From positions 193,462-257,461 of the forward strand of contig NC_023135.1 in assembly GCF_000511355.1 (NCBI RefSeq): a stretch of DNA of 64,000 nt. The letters run 5' to 3'. A program made the translations under genes and the position numbers. This document shows, piece by piece, positions 38,464 through 47,900 of the stretch. The notes beneath the pieces are model-generated. The model did no database searches. It was not told where the DNA came from and was given only the letters and a program-made list of their open reading frames with translations. Every line of letters begins with the position of its first letter. The stretch's first letter is position 1. This stretch comes from Leisingera methylohalidivorans DSM 14336 (lineage in GTDB: Bacteria; Pseudomonadota; Alphaproteobacteria; Rhodobacterales; Rhodobacteraceae).

Positions 38464-39170
38464 CGGGGGTGAAAATGCCTCATGTGGTGCGCGGTTTGTT
38501 GCGGGTCGCGGCCGGCGTTGCGGCTTAGCGGGCAGGCCCGGCGGGCAAGACAGCCGCCAGTCATGCAGCCGCCGCCGGCGGGGGTGTCGAGATAGTCGTG
38601 GCAGGCCGCCAGATCGTAGGGGCCGCCATCTGCCAATGCGCCGGCGGGGCAGGCGCTGAGACAGGGGCGGGAGGGGCAGCTGCGGCAGGGGGATTCTGCC
38701 AAAGGCGGAGGGGGGATGTCAATTTCCTGTTTGAAATGAAGGGCTCCCCGCAAGGATATCAGCATTCCGGCACGATCATGCACCATCATCTGTGACGGTG
38801 ATATGAAAAACCGGCCCGACGCCAGCGCCCAGTTGACGAACGGCGTGTAGGGCGGCCCGCCAAAGGGGAAATGGGCATTGCCGCCCAAATCCTCCGCCAG
38901 GGCGCCGACCACCCGCTCAGACCAGCGGTCCACCGGATGCGGGACGCCGTCCTTGTGTTCCGGGCTGTTCTTGAAGGCGGGCCAGAACGCCCCGGCGGTG
39001 CCGAGCAGGACCAATGTCCCGTCCGCCAGCGCCTTGACGGGCTGCCGGGCTGGATGCAGGGCGCCGCAGACCGCGAGCCCGGCCTGCCGGGCGGCGGCGT
39101 CGATCTCAGGATAAGACAGCGCGCTTTGGGCGCGGTGGTCTGGCAGGTCGGTCAGGGGCACATGCGGCAT
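38460..39170 (-). CDS. 4Fe-4S ferredoxin-type protein, QueG-like C-terminal region
   Basis: A 236-residue protein with no signal peptide. A cluster-binding pattern CRSCPSRPCLSACPAGAL (C-x2-C-x4-C-x3-C-P) is near residue 165, and a second cysteine group, GGCMTGGCLARRACP, follows. The layout recalls the iron-sulfur half of epoxyqueuosine-reductase-like proteins, but the cobalamin domain is absent, so it is not QueG. It is coupled to the SixA-like gene by an ATGA overlap. Confidence 0.8.
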   Translation of the reverse strand: MPHVPLTDLPDHRAQSALSYPEIDAAARQAGLAVCGALHPARQPVKALADGTLVLLGTAGAFWPAFKNSPEHKDGVPHPVDRWSERVVGALAEDLGGNAHFPFGGPPYTPFVNWALASGRFFISPSQMMVHDRAGMLISLRGALHFKQEIDIPPPPLAESPCRSCPSRPCLSACPAGALADGGPYDLAACHDYLDTPAGGGCMTGGCLARRACPLSRNAGRDPQQTAHHMRHFHPR

Positions 39171-39269
39171 CCGGTCAGGGGGCTTGGCGCGAGACTAACA
39201 GCGTAAACTCGTTTGCCAGAGCGCAAAAACGTCCCGTCCTGTCCTGCCGGCGCCTTCCCGCCGCCGTGG

Positions 39270-40082
39270 TCAGAAGCGGCGGAACGGCAGCCGCAGGCTC
39301 CAGCCCAGCCGGGCCGGGCGCCCGTCCTGCCAGCGCAGCCCCACGGTCATGCCGTCATGGCCGCCGCCGGGCTGGTCCGTATAGGTTCCGAACATGCGGT
39401 CCCAGATCGACAGGGCAAAGCCGTAGTTGCTGTCATGCTCGCGGCGCAGGACCGAATGATGCACCCGGTGCATATCCGGCGTTACCAGCAACCGCCGCAG
39501 GGTCCGGTCCAGCCAGCCCGGCAGGGCCAGATTGGCATGGTTGAACAGCGCCGTGCCGTTCAGCAATACCTCAAACAGCAGCACCGCCAGGGCAGACGGG
39601 CCCAGAAGGTAGATCAGCCCGATCTTCAGCAGCATCGACAGCGCGATCTCCACCGGGTGAAACCGCACCGCGGTGGTCACATCCATGTCCCGGTCAGCGT
39701 GATGCACCCGGTGCAGCCGCCACAGCAGCGGCACCTTATGGGTGATCAGATGCTGCAGCCAGATCGCGAAATCCAGCACCAGAACTGCCAGCAGCCCCTC
39801 CAGCCAGCCGGGCCAGTTCAGATGGTTCAGCAGCCCCCAGCCGTGTTCAGCTGCGTCCAGCGCCGCCCCCATTGCCAGCAAGGGCAGGCCAAAGGCCAGC
39901 AGCCGCAGGGTCACTATGTTCAGCACGGACATGGACAGGTTGGCCGGCCAGCGCCGCCCGCGCGTCATGCGCCGCACGCGCCGCGGCGCCCAGGCCTCGG
40001 CTGCGGCAAACAGCCCAAACAGACCCAGGAAAACAGCAAGGCGGAGGAGGCTCTCATGATCCATATATGCAGCGATGCGCAT
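39270..40082 (-). CDS. Sterol desaturase / fatty acid hydroxylase family membrane protein
   Basis: A 270-residue integral membrane di-iron protein. The histidine boxes are HLITH, HRVHH and HRVHHSV plus FNHANLALP. Several hydrophobic helices flank them. Family members oxidise lipids or hopanoid/carotenoid-like substrates; the substrate here is unknown. The start at 40082 (MRIAAYMDHES) or 40064 (MDHES) cannot be settled, since neither has a good ribosome site. Confidence 0.88.
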   Translation of the reverse strand: MRIAAYMDHESLLRLAVFLGLFGLFAAAEAWAPRRVRRMTRGRRWPANLSMSVLNIVTLRLLAFGLPLLAMGAALDAAEHGWGLLNHLNWPGWLEGLLAVLVLDFAIWLQHLITHKVPLLWRLHRVHHADRDMDVTTAVRFHPVEIALSMLLKIGLIYLLGPSALAVLLFEVLLNGTALFNHANLALPGWLDRTLRRLLVTPDMHRVHHSVLRREHDSNYGFALSIWDRMFGTYTDQPGGGHDGMTVGLRWQDGRPARLGWSLRLPFRRF

Positions 40083-40234
40083 GTACGGACAAAAAGCAAG
40101 CCCTGCTGCCGGCCTCGCGCTGATATGCCGGAACGCCGGAGTGTGCTATGATCCGGCCGCGGGGGGATGCGGGCCGGACTATGCGGCATCGGGCCGATGG
40201 GCGGCTTGCAGGTTTCGCCCCAGGGAGAGCCAGA

Positions 40235-40567
40235 ATGCCAAGATATATCGTGACCGGCTGTTATACGCCCTCTGCCATGAAAGCGATGATTGAAAGCCCC
40301 GGTGACCGCGAAGCGGCGGCCCGGGCAATTGTCGAAGCGGCAGGCGGTGCATTGGAAAGCTACTATCTGACCACCGGCGACAGTGATTTTGCGATCCAGG
40401 TGACAATTGATGATGCGTCCAGCCTGCTCGCCGGCCTGCTTGCGACCGGTGCCAGCGGGACCGTCAGTAACCTGAAAACCGTGCGGGCGTTCACTTCGGA
40501 CGAGTTCACCGCCATGCAGAAGAAAGCCGGCGGCATCGCCAAGTCCTATAAAGCGCCAGGTAACTAA
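40235..40567 (+). CDS. GYD domain protein
   Basis: A 110-residue protein starting MPRYIVTGCYTPSAMKAMIE with the conserved GGALESYYLTTGDSDFAIQV core of the GYD family, a small ferredoxin-like fold of unknown function. AGGGAGAG precedes the ATG at 40235; the open frame upstream does not match the family. It is divergent from the desaturase-like gene. Confidence 0.87.
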   Translation: MPRYIVTGCYTPSAMKAMIESPGDREAAARAIVEAAGGALESYYLTTGDSDFAIQVTIDDASSLLAGLLATGASGTVSNLKTVRAFTSDEFTAMQKKAGGIAKSYKAPGN

Positions 40568-41060
40568 GGCGGCCGCGGGGGACCGGGGCGGCAGCGGGCC
40601 GCTGCCGTCCGGTTTCTATCCGGTCAAAAACACTCCGGGCAGACTTGCCCCAAGGGTCAAGAGTGGCAGCGCCCCTTGCCCAGCCGTCATTTGCACCTCG
40701 TTCCTCCGCGCCGCCGGCGCAATCAGGGGGCAGACCGGTCGCCAGTCACGGCATCAGCCGCACCCAGACCTAATTGCCGCCCCAAGCGACCGCGCATTTT
40801 CCCATAGCCTGATCCAAGTCCCCCGCGGCTTTCTCCTTCCGAGATGTGTCAACGCGGGCCGCCACCGTATTTTGGCCGACGGTGCGCCGCGGCCCGCATC
40901 GAAAAACCTTCAGGCAAACGGACATTCGCGGCGGTCCGGTTGAAAGCCTGTTTGGGGGACCTGAGCGGACGCCGCTGGTCCAGCAGTTTTCTTGGCGGCC
41001 CACTGCAAGTGCAGAGTGAAATCCGCTGTGCTGATACCGGCCGGCACAGCGGAACAGGTT
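40568..41060. other. Long intergenic region, no gene recognised
   Basis: These 493 bases hold no convincing gene. One GGCAGCGCCCC palindrome lies at 40665-40675. A 9-bp hairpin (CCGCTGTGC 41023-41031 / GCACAGCGG 41044-41052) sits just downstream of the BCCT gene stop and may end its transcript. I see no transposase or tRNA remnant. Confidence 0.55.
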
Positions 41061-42731
41061 TCAGGAGCCGCTTTCCCGGATCGTGGCCTGTTCTCCGTGA
41101 GACGCGCGGATGCTGTCACGCAGGATCGCCTTGATCAGGGCAATGCACATCAGCACCATCACCAGCGAGAACGGCAGGGCGCCGATCACCATCGCGGTCT
41201 GGATCGCCTTCAACCCGCCGACCAGCAGCAGCGCTGTCACCACCAAGCTTAGCGCCACGCCCCAGAAAATGATATGCGGCCGCGCCTTGGGGCCTTCATC
41301 GCCCGCGGCATTTATGGTGTTCACGATCAGCACCGCCGAGTCGGCAGTGGTGACCAGATAGGTCATCAGCAGCACCACGATCACCACCGCCATCATCCAT
41401 CCCAGAACATCACCAAGCATGAAGTGGGTCATGGCAAAGATCTTGCCGCCATCCGATGCGCCAAAGATCACCCCACCGGCGCCGCCGGTCATCTCCAGAT
41501 CAATCGCCGTGCCGCCGGCAAAGGCAAACCAGACAAAGCACATGATGGCCGGAACAATCACCGCACCGAGGACGAATTCGCGGATGGTGCGCCCGCGCGA
41601 GATCCGCGCCAGGAACAGGCCGACAAAGGGGGCAAATGCCACCCACCAGGCCCAGTAGAACACCGACCAGCCGCCTTGCCAGCTTTCCAGTTTGTCCGCC
41701 GCGCCGCCGCTGCCATCACCGCGGTAGACCGTGAACAGCAGTTCCGGCAACGCCAGCATATAGTCCCACATTCCAACAAACAGCGCCCGGATGCCAAAGC
41801 CGGTGGCGCCGAAGATCAGGAAAAACGCCAGCAGGAAGATCGACAGGCCCATGTTGAGGTTCGAAAGCCATTTGATGCCCTTGCCGACGCCGGAGAGCGC
41901 GGACAGGGTGGAGGCGCCCATGATGATCAGCAGCGCGACGATGATGCCGGTGGCCGAAGCGGTGCCTTCGCTGTTCAGCAGCCAGCCGCCGATGCCGATC
42001 CGCGCCATGCCGGCTACGAATTGCTCGACCCCGAAGCCCAGCGTTTGCGCTACCCCGAGGATGGTGGCGATCACCGCCACGATGTCTATCAGATGCCCGG
42101 TCCAGCCCGACAGGCGGCTGCCGAACAGCGGTGTCAGCGCCGAGCGGATGGTCAGCGGCAGCCCCCGGCGGTAGGCAAAATACCCCAGCGCCAGCCCGGT
42201 AATTGCATAGGCCGCCCAGGCCGAAAACCCCCAGTGCAGGTAGGACCATTTAAAGGCGCTGAGGATATTGTCCCCGCCACCCGCGGTGGTCAGCCCCTGG
42301 ATCACATCCGGATTGTTCTTGAAATGATAGACCGGCTCGGCCACCGCCCAGGTCAGCATGCCGACCCCGATGCCGGCCCCGAACATCATTGAGAACCAGG
42401 AAAAATTCGAAAACTCCGGCCTGTCCTCGTCGCGGCCGATTTTCAGCCGCCCGGCAGCCGGCCATAGCGCCAGGCCGGTGCAGACCAGCACAAAAGCCGC
42501 CATGACCAGGATGTACCAGGACGCGAAGTGGGTCAGGATGAAACTGTTGAACCCGGCCAGAACCGAGCCGGCGTTTTCCGGAAAGGCCACCGCCCAGAGC
42601 ACCAGCCCGCCAACCGCCAGCTTGCCGGTCACCGTGACGTCGACATTGAAGCCGGAGTAGAAACCCCTCTCGGCTGTTTTGATCGGGAGATCCCTTAACG
42701 GCTCCCTCATCCCCTTGTTTCCAATGGACAT
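41061..42731 (-). CDS. BCCT-family betaine/choline/carnitine transporter
   Basis: A 556-residue secondary transporter with about 12 membrane helices. The family hallmarks GAGIGVGMLTWAVAEPVYHF and SVFYWAWWVAFAPFVGLFLA are present. BCCT carriers import quaternary ammonium or sulfonium compounds driven by ions. It lies in the same orientation as the Fe-S reductase and LysR genes, suggesting it imports the substrate of this locus. Confidence 0.95.
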   Translation of the reverse strand: MSIGNKGMREPLRDLPIKTAERGFYSGFNVDVTVTGKLAVGGLVLWAVAFPENAGSVLAGFNSFILTHFASWYILVMAAFVLVCTGLALWPAAGRLKIGRDEDRPEFSNFSWFSMMFGAGIGVGMLTWAVAEPVYHFKNNPDVIQGLTTAGGGDNILSAFKWSYLHWGFSAWAAYAITGLALGYFAYRRGLPLTIRSALTPLFGSRLSGWTGHLIDIVAVIATILGVAQTLGFGVEQFVAGMARIGIGGWLLNSEGTASATGIIVALLIIMGASTLSALSGVGKGIKWLSNLNMGLSIFLLAFFLIFGATGFGIRALFVGMWDYMLALPELLFTVYRGDGSGGAADKLESWQGGWSVFYWAWWVAFAPFVGLFLARISRGRTIREFVLGAVIVPAIMCFVWFAFAGGTAIDLEMTGGAGGVIFGASDGGKIFAMTHFMLGDVLGWMMAVVIVVLLMTYLVTTADSAVLIVNTINAAGDEGPKARPHIIFWGVALSLVVTALLLVGGLKAIQTAMVIGALPFSLVMVLMCIALIKAILRDSIRASHGEQATIRESGS

Positions 42732-42799
42732 ACTTATTCCTCCCTCAAGGTTTCAGGTGCGTGGTTTGATAAACGTCGTGCCGTTTGGGCGATCCTGCG

Positions 42800-42824
42800 C
42801 CTGAGCGGGTTGCGGCCGCTCAGG
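42800..42824. terminator. Hairpin at the end of the reductase gene
   Basis: CCTGAGCGG (42800-42808) / CCGCTCAGG (42816-42824) overlaps the reductase stop codon and lacks a T run. It could partly separate reductase and transporter transcripts. Confidence 0.4.
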
Positions 42825-43881
42825 CGTCGAGCGCCACCGCCCCCTTGGGCCAGCTGCAGCAGGCCAGCACATAGCCGGCCTCTGCTTCACCCGGCTGCAG
42901 CCCGCCCATCTCCTGCGTTTCGACCTGGCCCTGGGTCAGCATCACCTTGCAGTTGCCGCAGACGCCCTGCTGGCAGGCAGAATCGATCCAGACCCCGGCG
43001 CTCAGCGCCGCCTCCAGCAGCGTTTCGCCCTCGGCGCAGTGGCCGTTCCTGCCGCTTAATGAAAAGAACACCTCGCCGCCGGTGCCGGTGGTTTCCTCGA
43101 TGGTGATCTTCTCGCCGAAGCTTTCCTCGTGGACCGCGGCAAAAGGGATCTCTCCGGCAACCGCGCGGGCCGCTTTCATGAACCCCTCCGGGCCGCACAT
43201 GAAGATGCTGCGCTCGGCATGGTCCGGCACCAGCCGCTGCATCAGCGCCGCCGAAATCTGCCCGGTTTCGCCGTCAAAGGCGGGGTCATCCGCGGTATCG
43301 GCCACCAGGTGCACGGTCACATTCCGGAACCGCTTGGCCAGGAACTCCAGCTGATCGCGGAAGATGATGTCTTCCGGGGAGCGGGCGAAATGCACAAAGA
43401 CCACATCCTTGGGAAGGGTCACATCCGTGATGTATTGCAGCATCGACATCACCGGGGTGACGCCGGAGCCGCCCGATAGCAGCAGCGGCTTGTCGCAGGG
43501 GATATCGATCCAGTTGAAACTGCCGGAAATATCGGCAATTTCGATTTCCGCGCCGGGACGGATTTCGTCGTTCAAGTGGTTCGATACCAGCCCGCCGGGC
43601 ACCCGCTTGACGGTCACCTGGATATTGTGCGGCCGGGTCGGGGTGGAGGAAATCGAATAGGCGCGCACATGGGTCTTGCCGCCGATCCGGAAACTGAAGG
43701 TCACATACTGCCCCGGCTTGAAATCAAAGCTGCGGCTCTGCGCATCCTCAAAGACCAAGGTTTTGCAGTCGTGCGTTTCGCCGATCACTGCCTTGCAGAT
43801 CAGCGTAGCAGGTCCGCCTGCATAACAAGGCTGGGTGTTTGCAGAGCTGAGGGAAAACGGGCTTTCGGTAGCGATGAGCAT
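42820..43881 (-). CDS. FAD- and 2Fe-2S-containing oxidoreductase (GbcB-like reductase)
   Basis: A 353-residue NAD(P)H:ferredoxin-type reductase. The FAD-binding motif is RAYSISS, the NAD domain opens GGSGVTPVMSM, and the C-terminal plant-type 2Fe-2S site is C-x4-C-x2-C (CQQGVCGNC) plus a late Cys in LACC. The order FAD, NAD, 2Fe-2S is that of reductases partnering Rieske oxygenases such as glycine betaine demethylase. No Rieske oxygenase alpha subunit is present here; a Rieske ferredoxin is. Confidence 0.92.
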   Translation of the reverse strand: MLIATESPFSLSSANTQPCYAGGPATLICKAVIGETHDCKTLVFEDAQSRSFDFKPGQYVTFSFRIGGKTHVRAYSISSTPTRPHNIQVTVKRVPGGLVSNHLNDEIRPGAEIEIADISGSFNWIDIPCDKPLLLSGGSGVTPVMSMLQYITDVTLPKDVVFVHFARSPEDIIFRDQLEFLAKRFRNVTVHLVADTADDPAFDGETGQISAALMQRLVPDHAERSIFMCGPEGFMKAARAVAGEIPFAAVHEESFGEKITIEETTGTGGEVFFSLSGRNGHCAEGETLLEAALSAGVWIDSACQQGVCGNCKVMLTQGQVETQEMGGLQPGEAEAGYVLACCSWPKGAVALDA

Positions 43882-43959
43882 GGTGCGGGAACCTCCACGA
43901 TAGAATTCGTGGGAAGATACCCGGCCGCTGGCGCGGAAAAATGCACCAGTTATGTTTCT

Positions 43960-44835
43960 TTAATCGAAATCATCGATGGAACGCGCTTGAATCAATTTCT
44001 GGAATAGTGAAGTGGCCTGCGCTGCAAGCGGGTCGTGCCGCTTGCGGCTGTGGACGATGGAATAGAGCGGCTGCGGAATCACCGGCGCCTCTTCCACCAG
44101 CTGCAGGCCGGGGATTGTGTCCATCAAGGCGGGCACCGACAGGCTGGGCATATAGGCGGTGCCGCCACCCGCCTTCAGGAACCCAGCCGCCAGATCATCA
44201 CTGCCAACCACCGTCTGGACATGCACCAGATTCGGAAAAAGCTCATCATGCTGGCGCTCAAAATAGGAGGTGTAGGCGACCTTGATATAGCGGGCCCAGT
44301 TCACCTCGAGGAACCGGCCGCAATCGGTCGACAGCATCACGTAGTTTTCCGAGCCGAACTCGGCCACATGCACGTCGGGATACTGCTGCGGGGCAAACAC
44401 GATGCCGATATCGGTTTCCCCTGTCAGGATGTCCCGTTGAATCTGCTGCGAGAAATTGGCCTCAAGATAAAGGTCTAGCTTTGGCACCTGGGCGCGGATC
44501 TGCTTGGCCCAATCCACCAGCACGGACTGCGCCAGGCTGAACTGGACTGACACCCGCAGCCGCGGGCGGCTGAGCCCTGGTCCGGCCGAGACATCGCGCT
44601 TGGCCAGGCTCCACGCCGCCAGCAAGGACCGGCAATGGGTTTCGAACCGCCGCCCGGCCGCCGTGGGATCGGCGCCGCCGCGGCCGCGTTCGAACAGCCG
44701 GGTGCCCAGTTCGTCCTCCAGCTGCCGGATCCGGGCGCTGATGGTCGACTGGGTGACATTCAGCCTCTCGGCGGTGCGGTTGAAATTCCGGGTTTCCAGA
44801 ACGTCCATGTAGGTGAGTAGCAGCTGGCGATTCAT
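43960..44835 (-). CDS. LysR-family transcriptional regulator
   Basis: A 291-residue regulator. The N-terminal winged helix reads NFNRTAERLNVTQSTISARI, then RQLEDELGTRLFER; the effector-binding domain follows from residue ~90. It is divergent from the amidohydrolase gene and probably senses the substrate of this locus. A CAATC-N9-GATTG dyad lies on its own start region. Confidence 0.94.
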   Translation of the reverse strand: MNRQLLLTYMDVLETRNFNRTAERLNVTQSTISARIRQLEDELGTRLFERGRGGADPTAAGRRFETHCRSLLAAWSLAKRDVSAGPGLSRPRLRVSVQFSLAQSVLVDWAKQIRAQVPKLDLYLEANFSQQIQRDILTGETDIGIVFAPQQYPDVHVAEFGSENYVMLSTDCGRFLEVNWARYIKVAYTSYFERQHDELFPNLVHVQTVVGSDDLAAGFLKAGGGTAYMPSLSVPALMDTIPGLQLVEEAPVIPQPLYSIVHSRKRHDPLAAQATSLFQKLIQARSIDDFD

Positions 44836-44836
44836 T

Positions 44837-44855
44837 CAATCAGTATTATCGATTG
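44837..44855. promoter_or_regulatory. Candidate LysR operator in the divergent region
   Basis: CAATC (44837-44841) and GATTG (44851-44855) form a dyad 2 bases upstream of the lysR ATG in an AT-rich stretch that also contains the T-N11-A-type ATATCAATTGCATTTAT. Confidence 0.45.
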
Positions 44856-44961
44856 AAAATGGCATATCAATTGCATTTATTCGCCGACCCTCGGTTCTTA
44901 TCAAGGCCGCGCAGACATTGCCCACAGCCCGTCCGGCTTGGACAAGCGAGAGGAGAAGCGC

Positions 44962-46044
44962 ATGTTTATTGTTGATTGCGACTGCCACAACTACTGGTGC
45001 AGCGCCACGGTCCTGGAACCGTATATGGAAGGCCTTTTCAAGGACATGTTCATCCGCGGAGAGCGCACCGGCCCGCGCGGCGCCTTCCCGCACGGCCACC
45101 GCCCCTGGTTTCACCCCGAAGGATTCGCCCGCCATGACGTCAACCCGGTGGAGGAAGGTGACAACTATCTGATCATGAAGGAAAAACACCTCGATAAATA
45201 CAATATCGACGTGGCGATCCTGACCGGCGACGAGCCGATCGAAGCCTCGACCCTGGCCAACCCCTATTACGCCAATGCGCTGTGCAAGGCCTACAACGAC
45301 TACATGATCGACTACTGGCTGCCCAAGGACGACCGCTTCTGGGGTTCCATCGTGGTGGCGCCGCAGGATCCGCATCTGGCGGCTGCCGAAATCCGCCGTG
45401 CGGGCGGCCACCCGCGCGTTGTTCAGGTGCTGGTCAGCCACGGTGCCTCGCGCCCCTACGGCGATCCGTTCTACCATCCGATCTACGAGGCCTGCGCCGA
45501 AATGGGCCTGCCGTTTGCGATGCACCTGGGCGGCCAGGGCGGCATCAATTCCACCCCGATCGGTGCTGGCCCGTCGACCTTTTTCTGGGAGACCCATGCG
45601 ATTCTGCCGCAGACCGCGATGACCCATATGGCGAGCCTGATCGCCAATGGCGTGTTCGAGAAATGGCCGTCTCTGAAGGTGGTTGTGATCGAATGCGGCG
45701 TGGCTTGGGTCCCATCGGTTCTGTGGCGCCTGGACGCCAACTACAAGGCGCTGCGCAAGGAAACCCCCTGGCTCAAGCGTTTGCCTTCGGAATATTTCAA
45801 GGACCACTTCCGCTTCTCGACCCAGCCGCTGGAGCAACCGGAGAATATCCAGCACCTATGGGCGGCGCTGGAAGCGATGGACGGCGAGAACACCCTGATG
45901 TTCGCCTCGGATTACCCGCATTGGGATTACGACGACGTCAACAAACTGCATGTGCCGCCGGCCTGGCGCGAGAAGATCTTCGGCCTCAACGCACTGGACG
46001 TCTACACCCGCCTGCCGCGCGCAGCCGCGCAGGCCGCTGAATAA
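44962..46044 (+). CDS. Amidohydrolase-2 family protein (metal-dependent hydrolase or decarboxylase)
   Basis: A 360-residue TIM-barrel enzyme. The N-terminal metal motif is D5-x-D7-x-H9 (VDCDCHNYW), with MHLGGQGG in the middle and FASDYPHWDYDD near the end supplying the final Asp and His. The superfamily includes decarboxylases such as ACMSD as well as hydrolases, so the reaction is open. GAGGAG before 44962 sets the start. Rieske and aldehyde dehydrogenase genes follow at 12- and 17-base spacing. Confidence 0.9.
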   Translation: MFIVDCDCHNYWCSATVLEPYMEGLFKDMFIRGERTGPRGAFPHGHRPWFHPEGFARHDVNPVEEGDNYLIMKEKHLDKYNIDVAILTGDEPIEASTLANPYYANALCKAYNDYMIDYWLPKDDRFWGSIVVAPQDPHLAAAEIRRAGGHPRVVQVLVSHGASRPYGDPFYHPIYEACAEMGLPFAMHLGGQGGINSTPIGAGPSTFFWETHAILPQTAMTHMASLIANGVFEKWPSLKVVVIECGVAWVPSVLWRLDANYKALRKETPWLKRLPSEYFKDHFRFSTQPLEQPENIQHLWAALEAMDGENTLMFASDYPHWDYDDVNKLHVPPAWREKIFGLNALDVYTRLPRAAAQAAE

Positions 46045-46056
46045 GGAGGATCCCCG

Positions 46057-46410
46057 ATGACCACCAAGCATTTCGCCTGCAAGGCAGACGAGGTTCCGCA
46101 GGACATGGCCAAGATCGTCACCGTCTCCAACATGCCGATCGGCGTGTTCCGGCTGGAGGACGGGTTTCATGCGCTGCTGAACATCTGCCCGCACAAGGGG
46201 GCGGCGCTTTGCGAGGGGCCGGTCTGCGGCACCACCAAGCAGACCGGCGCAACCGAGTTTGTCTATGACCGCGCTGGCGAGATCGTCCGCTGCGCCTGGC
46301 ACGGCTGGGAATTCGACATCCGCTCGGGCGAGTTTCTGGTTGATCCCGCCGTGAAGACCCGCCGCTTCGACATTTCCGTCGAAGGCGGCGACCTCTACGT
46401 CCATATTTGA
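46057..46410 (+). CDS. Rieske 2Fe-2S ferredoxin
   Basis: A 117-residue stand-alone Rieske protein. The cluster ligands are C44-P-H46 (ICPHKG) and C79-A-W-H82 (CAWHGW). Such proteins shuttle electrons from a reductase to an oxygenase. It follows the amidohydrolase by 12 bases with a strong AAGGAGG site. The reductase encoded across the divergent promoter is a plausible partner. Confidence 0.93.
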   Translation: MTTKHFACKADEVPQDMAKIVTVSNMPIGVFRLEDGFHALLNICPHKGAALCEGPVCGTTKQTGATEFVYDRAGEIVRCAWHGWEFDIRSGEFLVDPAVKTRRFDISVEGGDLYVHI

Positions 46411-46427
46411 CCCCAAGGAGCGCCAGC

Positions 46428-47888
46428 ATGACGCAATTCCCATGCCAGCCCGTAGCCTCGCATTATATCGGCGGCGGCTACCTGGGAGACGCCGCTGGCG
46501 CCCCGTTCGACTGCATCAACCCGGCAACGGGTGATGTGATCGCCCGTTTGAATGGCGCCTCCCCGTCCATCATCGAACGGGCAGTGGCCTGCGCAGGCGA
46601 TGCGCAGGCCATCTGGGCCGCCAGATCCCCCGCGGAACGCGGCCGCGTGCTGCGCCGGGCGGCGGATCTCATCCGGGGCCGCAACGAGGAGCTGTCGGTT
46701 CTGGAAAGCCTGAACACCGGCAAGCCGGTCTCGGAAACCCGGGTGGCCGATGCTGCCAGCGGAGCCGACTGCTTGGAATATTTCGGCTGCCAGGCCGCCA
46801 CGCTGACCGCCGATCACATCCCGCTGGGCGGCGACTGGGCCTATACCATGCGTGAGCCGCTGGGCGTCTGCCTTGGCATCGGCGCCTGGAACTATCCGAT
46901 CCAGATCGCCTGCTGGAAGGCTGCTCCGGCGCTGGCCTGCGGCAATGCGATGATCTTCAAGCCTTCCGAGCTGACGCCGCTGACAGCGCTGAAACTGGCG
47001 GAGATCCTGACCGAGGCCGGCGCCCCGCCGGGCCTGTTCAACGTGGTGCAGGGCCTGCGCGACACCGGCGCCGCCCTGACCAGCCATCCCGGCATTGCCA
47101 AAGTGTCGCTGACCGGCTCGGTGCCCACCGGGCGCGCGGTGGCTGCGGCGGCTGCCGGGCAGATGAAACACATCACCATGGAGCTGGGCGGCAAATCCCC
47201 GCTGCTGGTGTTTGACGATGCCGCCATCGACAGCGCAGTCTCGGGCGCCATTCTCGGGAATTTCTACTCTACCGGCCAGATCTGCTCCAACGCCACAAGG
47301 GTGTTTGTGCAGAAAGGCATCAAGGAAGCCTTCCTGGCCCGGCTGGCAGAGCGCACCGCAAAGATCAGGGTCGGCGACCCGATGGACCCGGAGACCCAGA
47401 TCGGCCCGCTGGTGAGCGCGGCGCAAGCCGATAGGGTGAACCGTTACATCGCTGCCGCCGAAAGCGAAGGCGCCACCCGCGTCACCCCGCCGCTGCCGCT
47501 GCCGGAAGGCCCGGCCTGGGTCAGCCCGGTGGTGTTTGCCGGTGTCACCGACGGCATGACCATTGCCCGTGAAGAGATTTTCGGCCCGGTGATGTCGGTG
47601 CTGGAATTCGACACTGAGGAAGAGGCCGTCGCCCGTGCCAACAGCACCGAGTTCGGCCTTGCCGCCGGTGTTTTCACCCGTGACCTGGCCCGCGGCCACC
47701 GGGTGGTGTCGCAGCTGAGGGCGGGCACCTGCTGGATCAACGCCTATAATCTGACCCCGGTTGAAATGCCCTTTGGCGGGGTGGGGCAATCCGGCATCGG
47801 GCGCGAGAACGCCCGCGCGGCGATCGAGCATTTCAGTCAGCTGAAATCTGTCTATGTCGCGATGTCTTCCTTTGAAAACGACTACTGA
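46428..47888 (+). CDS. Betaine-aldehyde-dehydrogenase-like NAD(P)+ aldehyde dehydrogenase
   Basis: A 486-residue aldehyde dehydrogenase with N155 (AWNYP), E252 (MELGGKSPL) and nucleophile C286 (GQICSN). [20 protein letters not shown] and [20 protein letters not shown] resemble BetB. Betaine aldehyde need not be the true substrate. AAGGAG before ATG 46428 fixes the start. It is in the operon amidohydrolase-Rieske-ALDH-exporter. Confidence 0.92.
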   Translation: MTQFPCQPVASHYIGGGYLGDAAGAPFDCINPATGDVIARLNGASPSIIERAVACAGDAQAIWAARSPAERGRVLRRAADLIRGRNEELSVLESLNTGKPVSETRVADAASGADCLEYFGCQAATLTADHIPLGGDWAYTMREPLGVCLGIGAWNYPIQIACWKAAPALACGNAMIFKPSELTPLTALKLAEILTEAGAPPGLFNVVQGLRDTGAALTSHPGIAKVSLTGSVPTGRAVAAAAAGQMKHITMELGGKSPLLVFDDAAIDSAVSGAILGNFYSTGQICSNATRVFVQKGIKEAFLARLAERTAKIRVGDPMDPETQIGPLVSAAQADRVNRYIAAAESEGATRVTPPLPLPEGPAWVSPVVFAGVTDGMTIAREEIFGPVMSVLEFDTEEEAVARANSTEFGLAAGVFTRDLARGHRVVSQLRAGTCWINAYNLTPVEMPFGGVGQSGIGRENARAAIEHFSQLKSVYVAMSSFENDY

Positions 47889-47900
47889 ACTGAGACTGCA

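Noticed and set aside
38460..39170. Assignment of the 4Fe-4S protein as epoxyqueuosine reductase QueG
   Set aside because: Length (236 residues) and the missing cobalamin-binding domain argue against it; only the cysteine pattern is similar.
40568..41060. Possible degraded insertion sequence in the long spacer after the GYD gene
   Set aside because: No terminal inverted repeats, target duplication or transposase fragment can be recognised.
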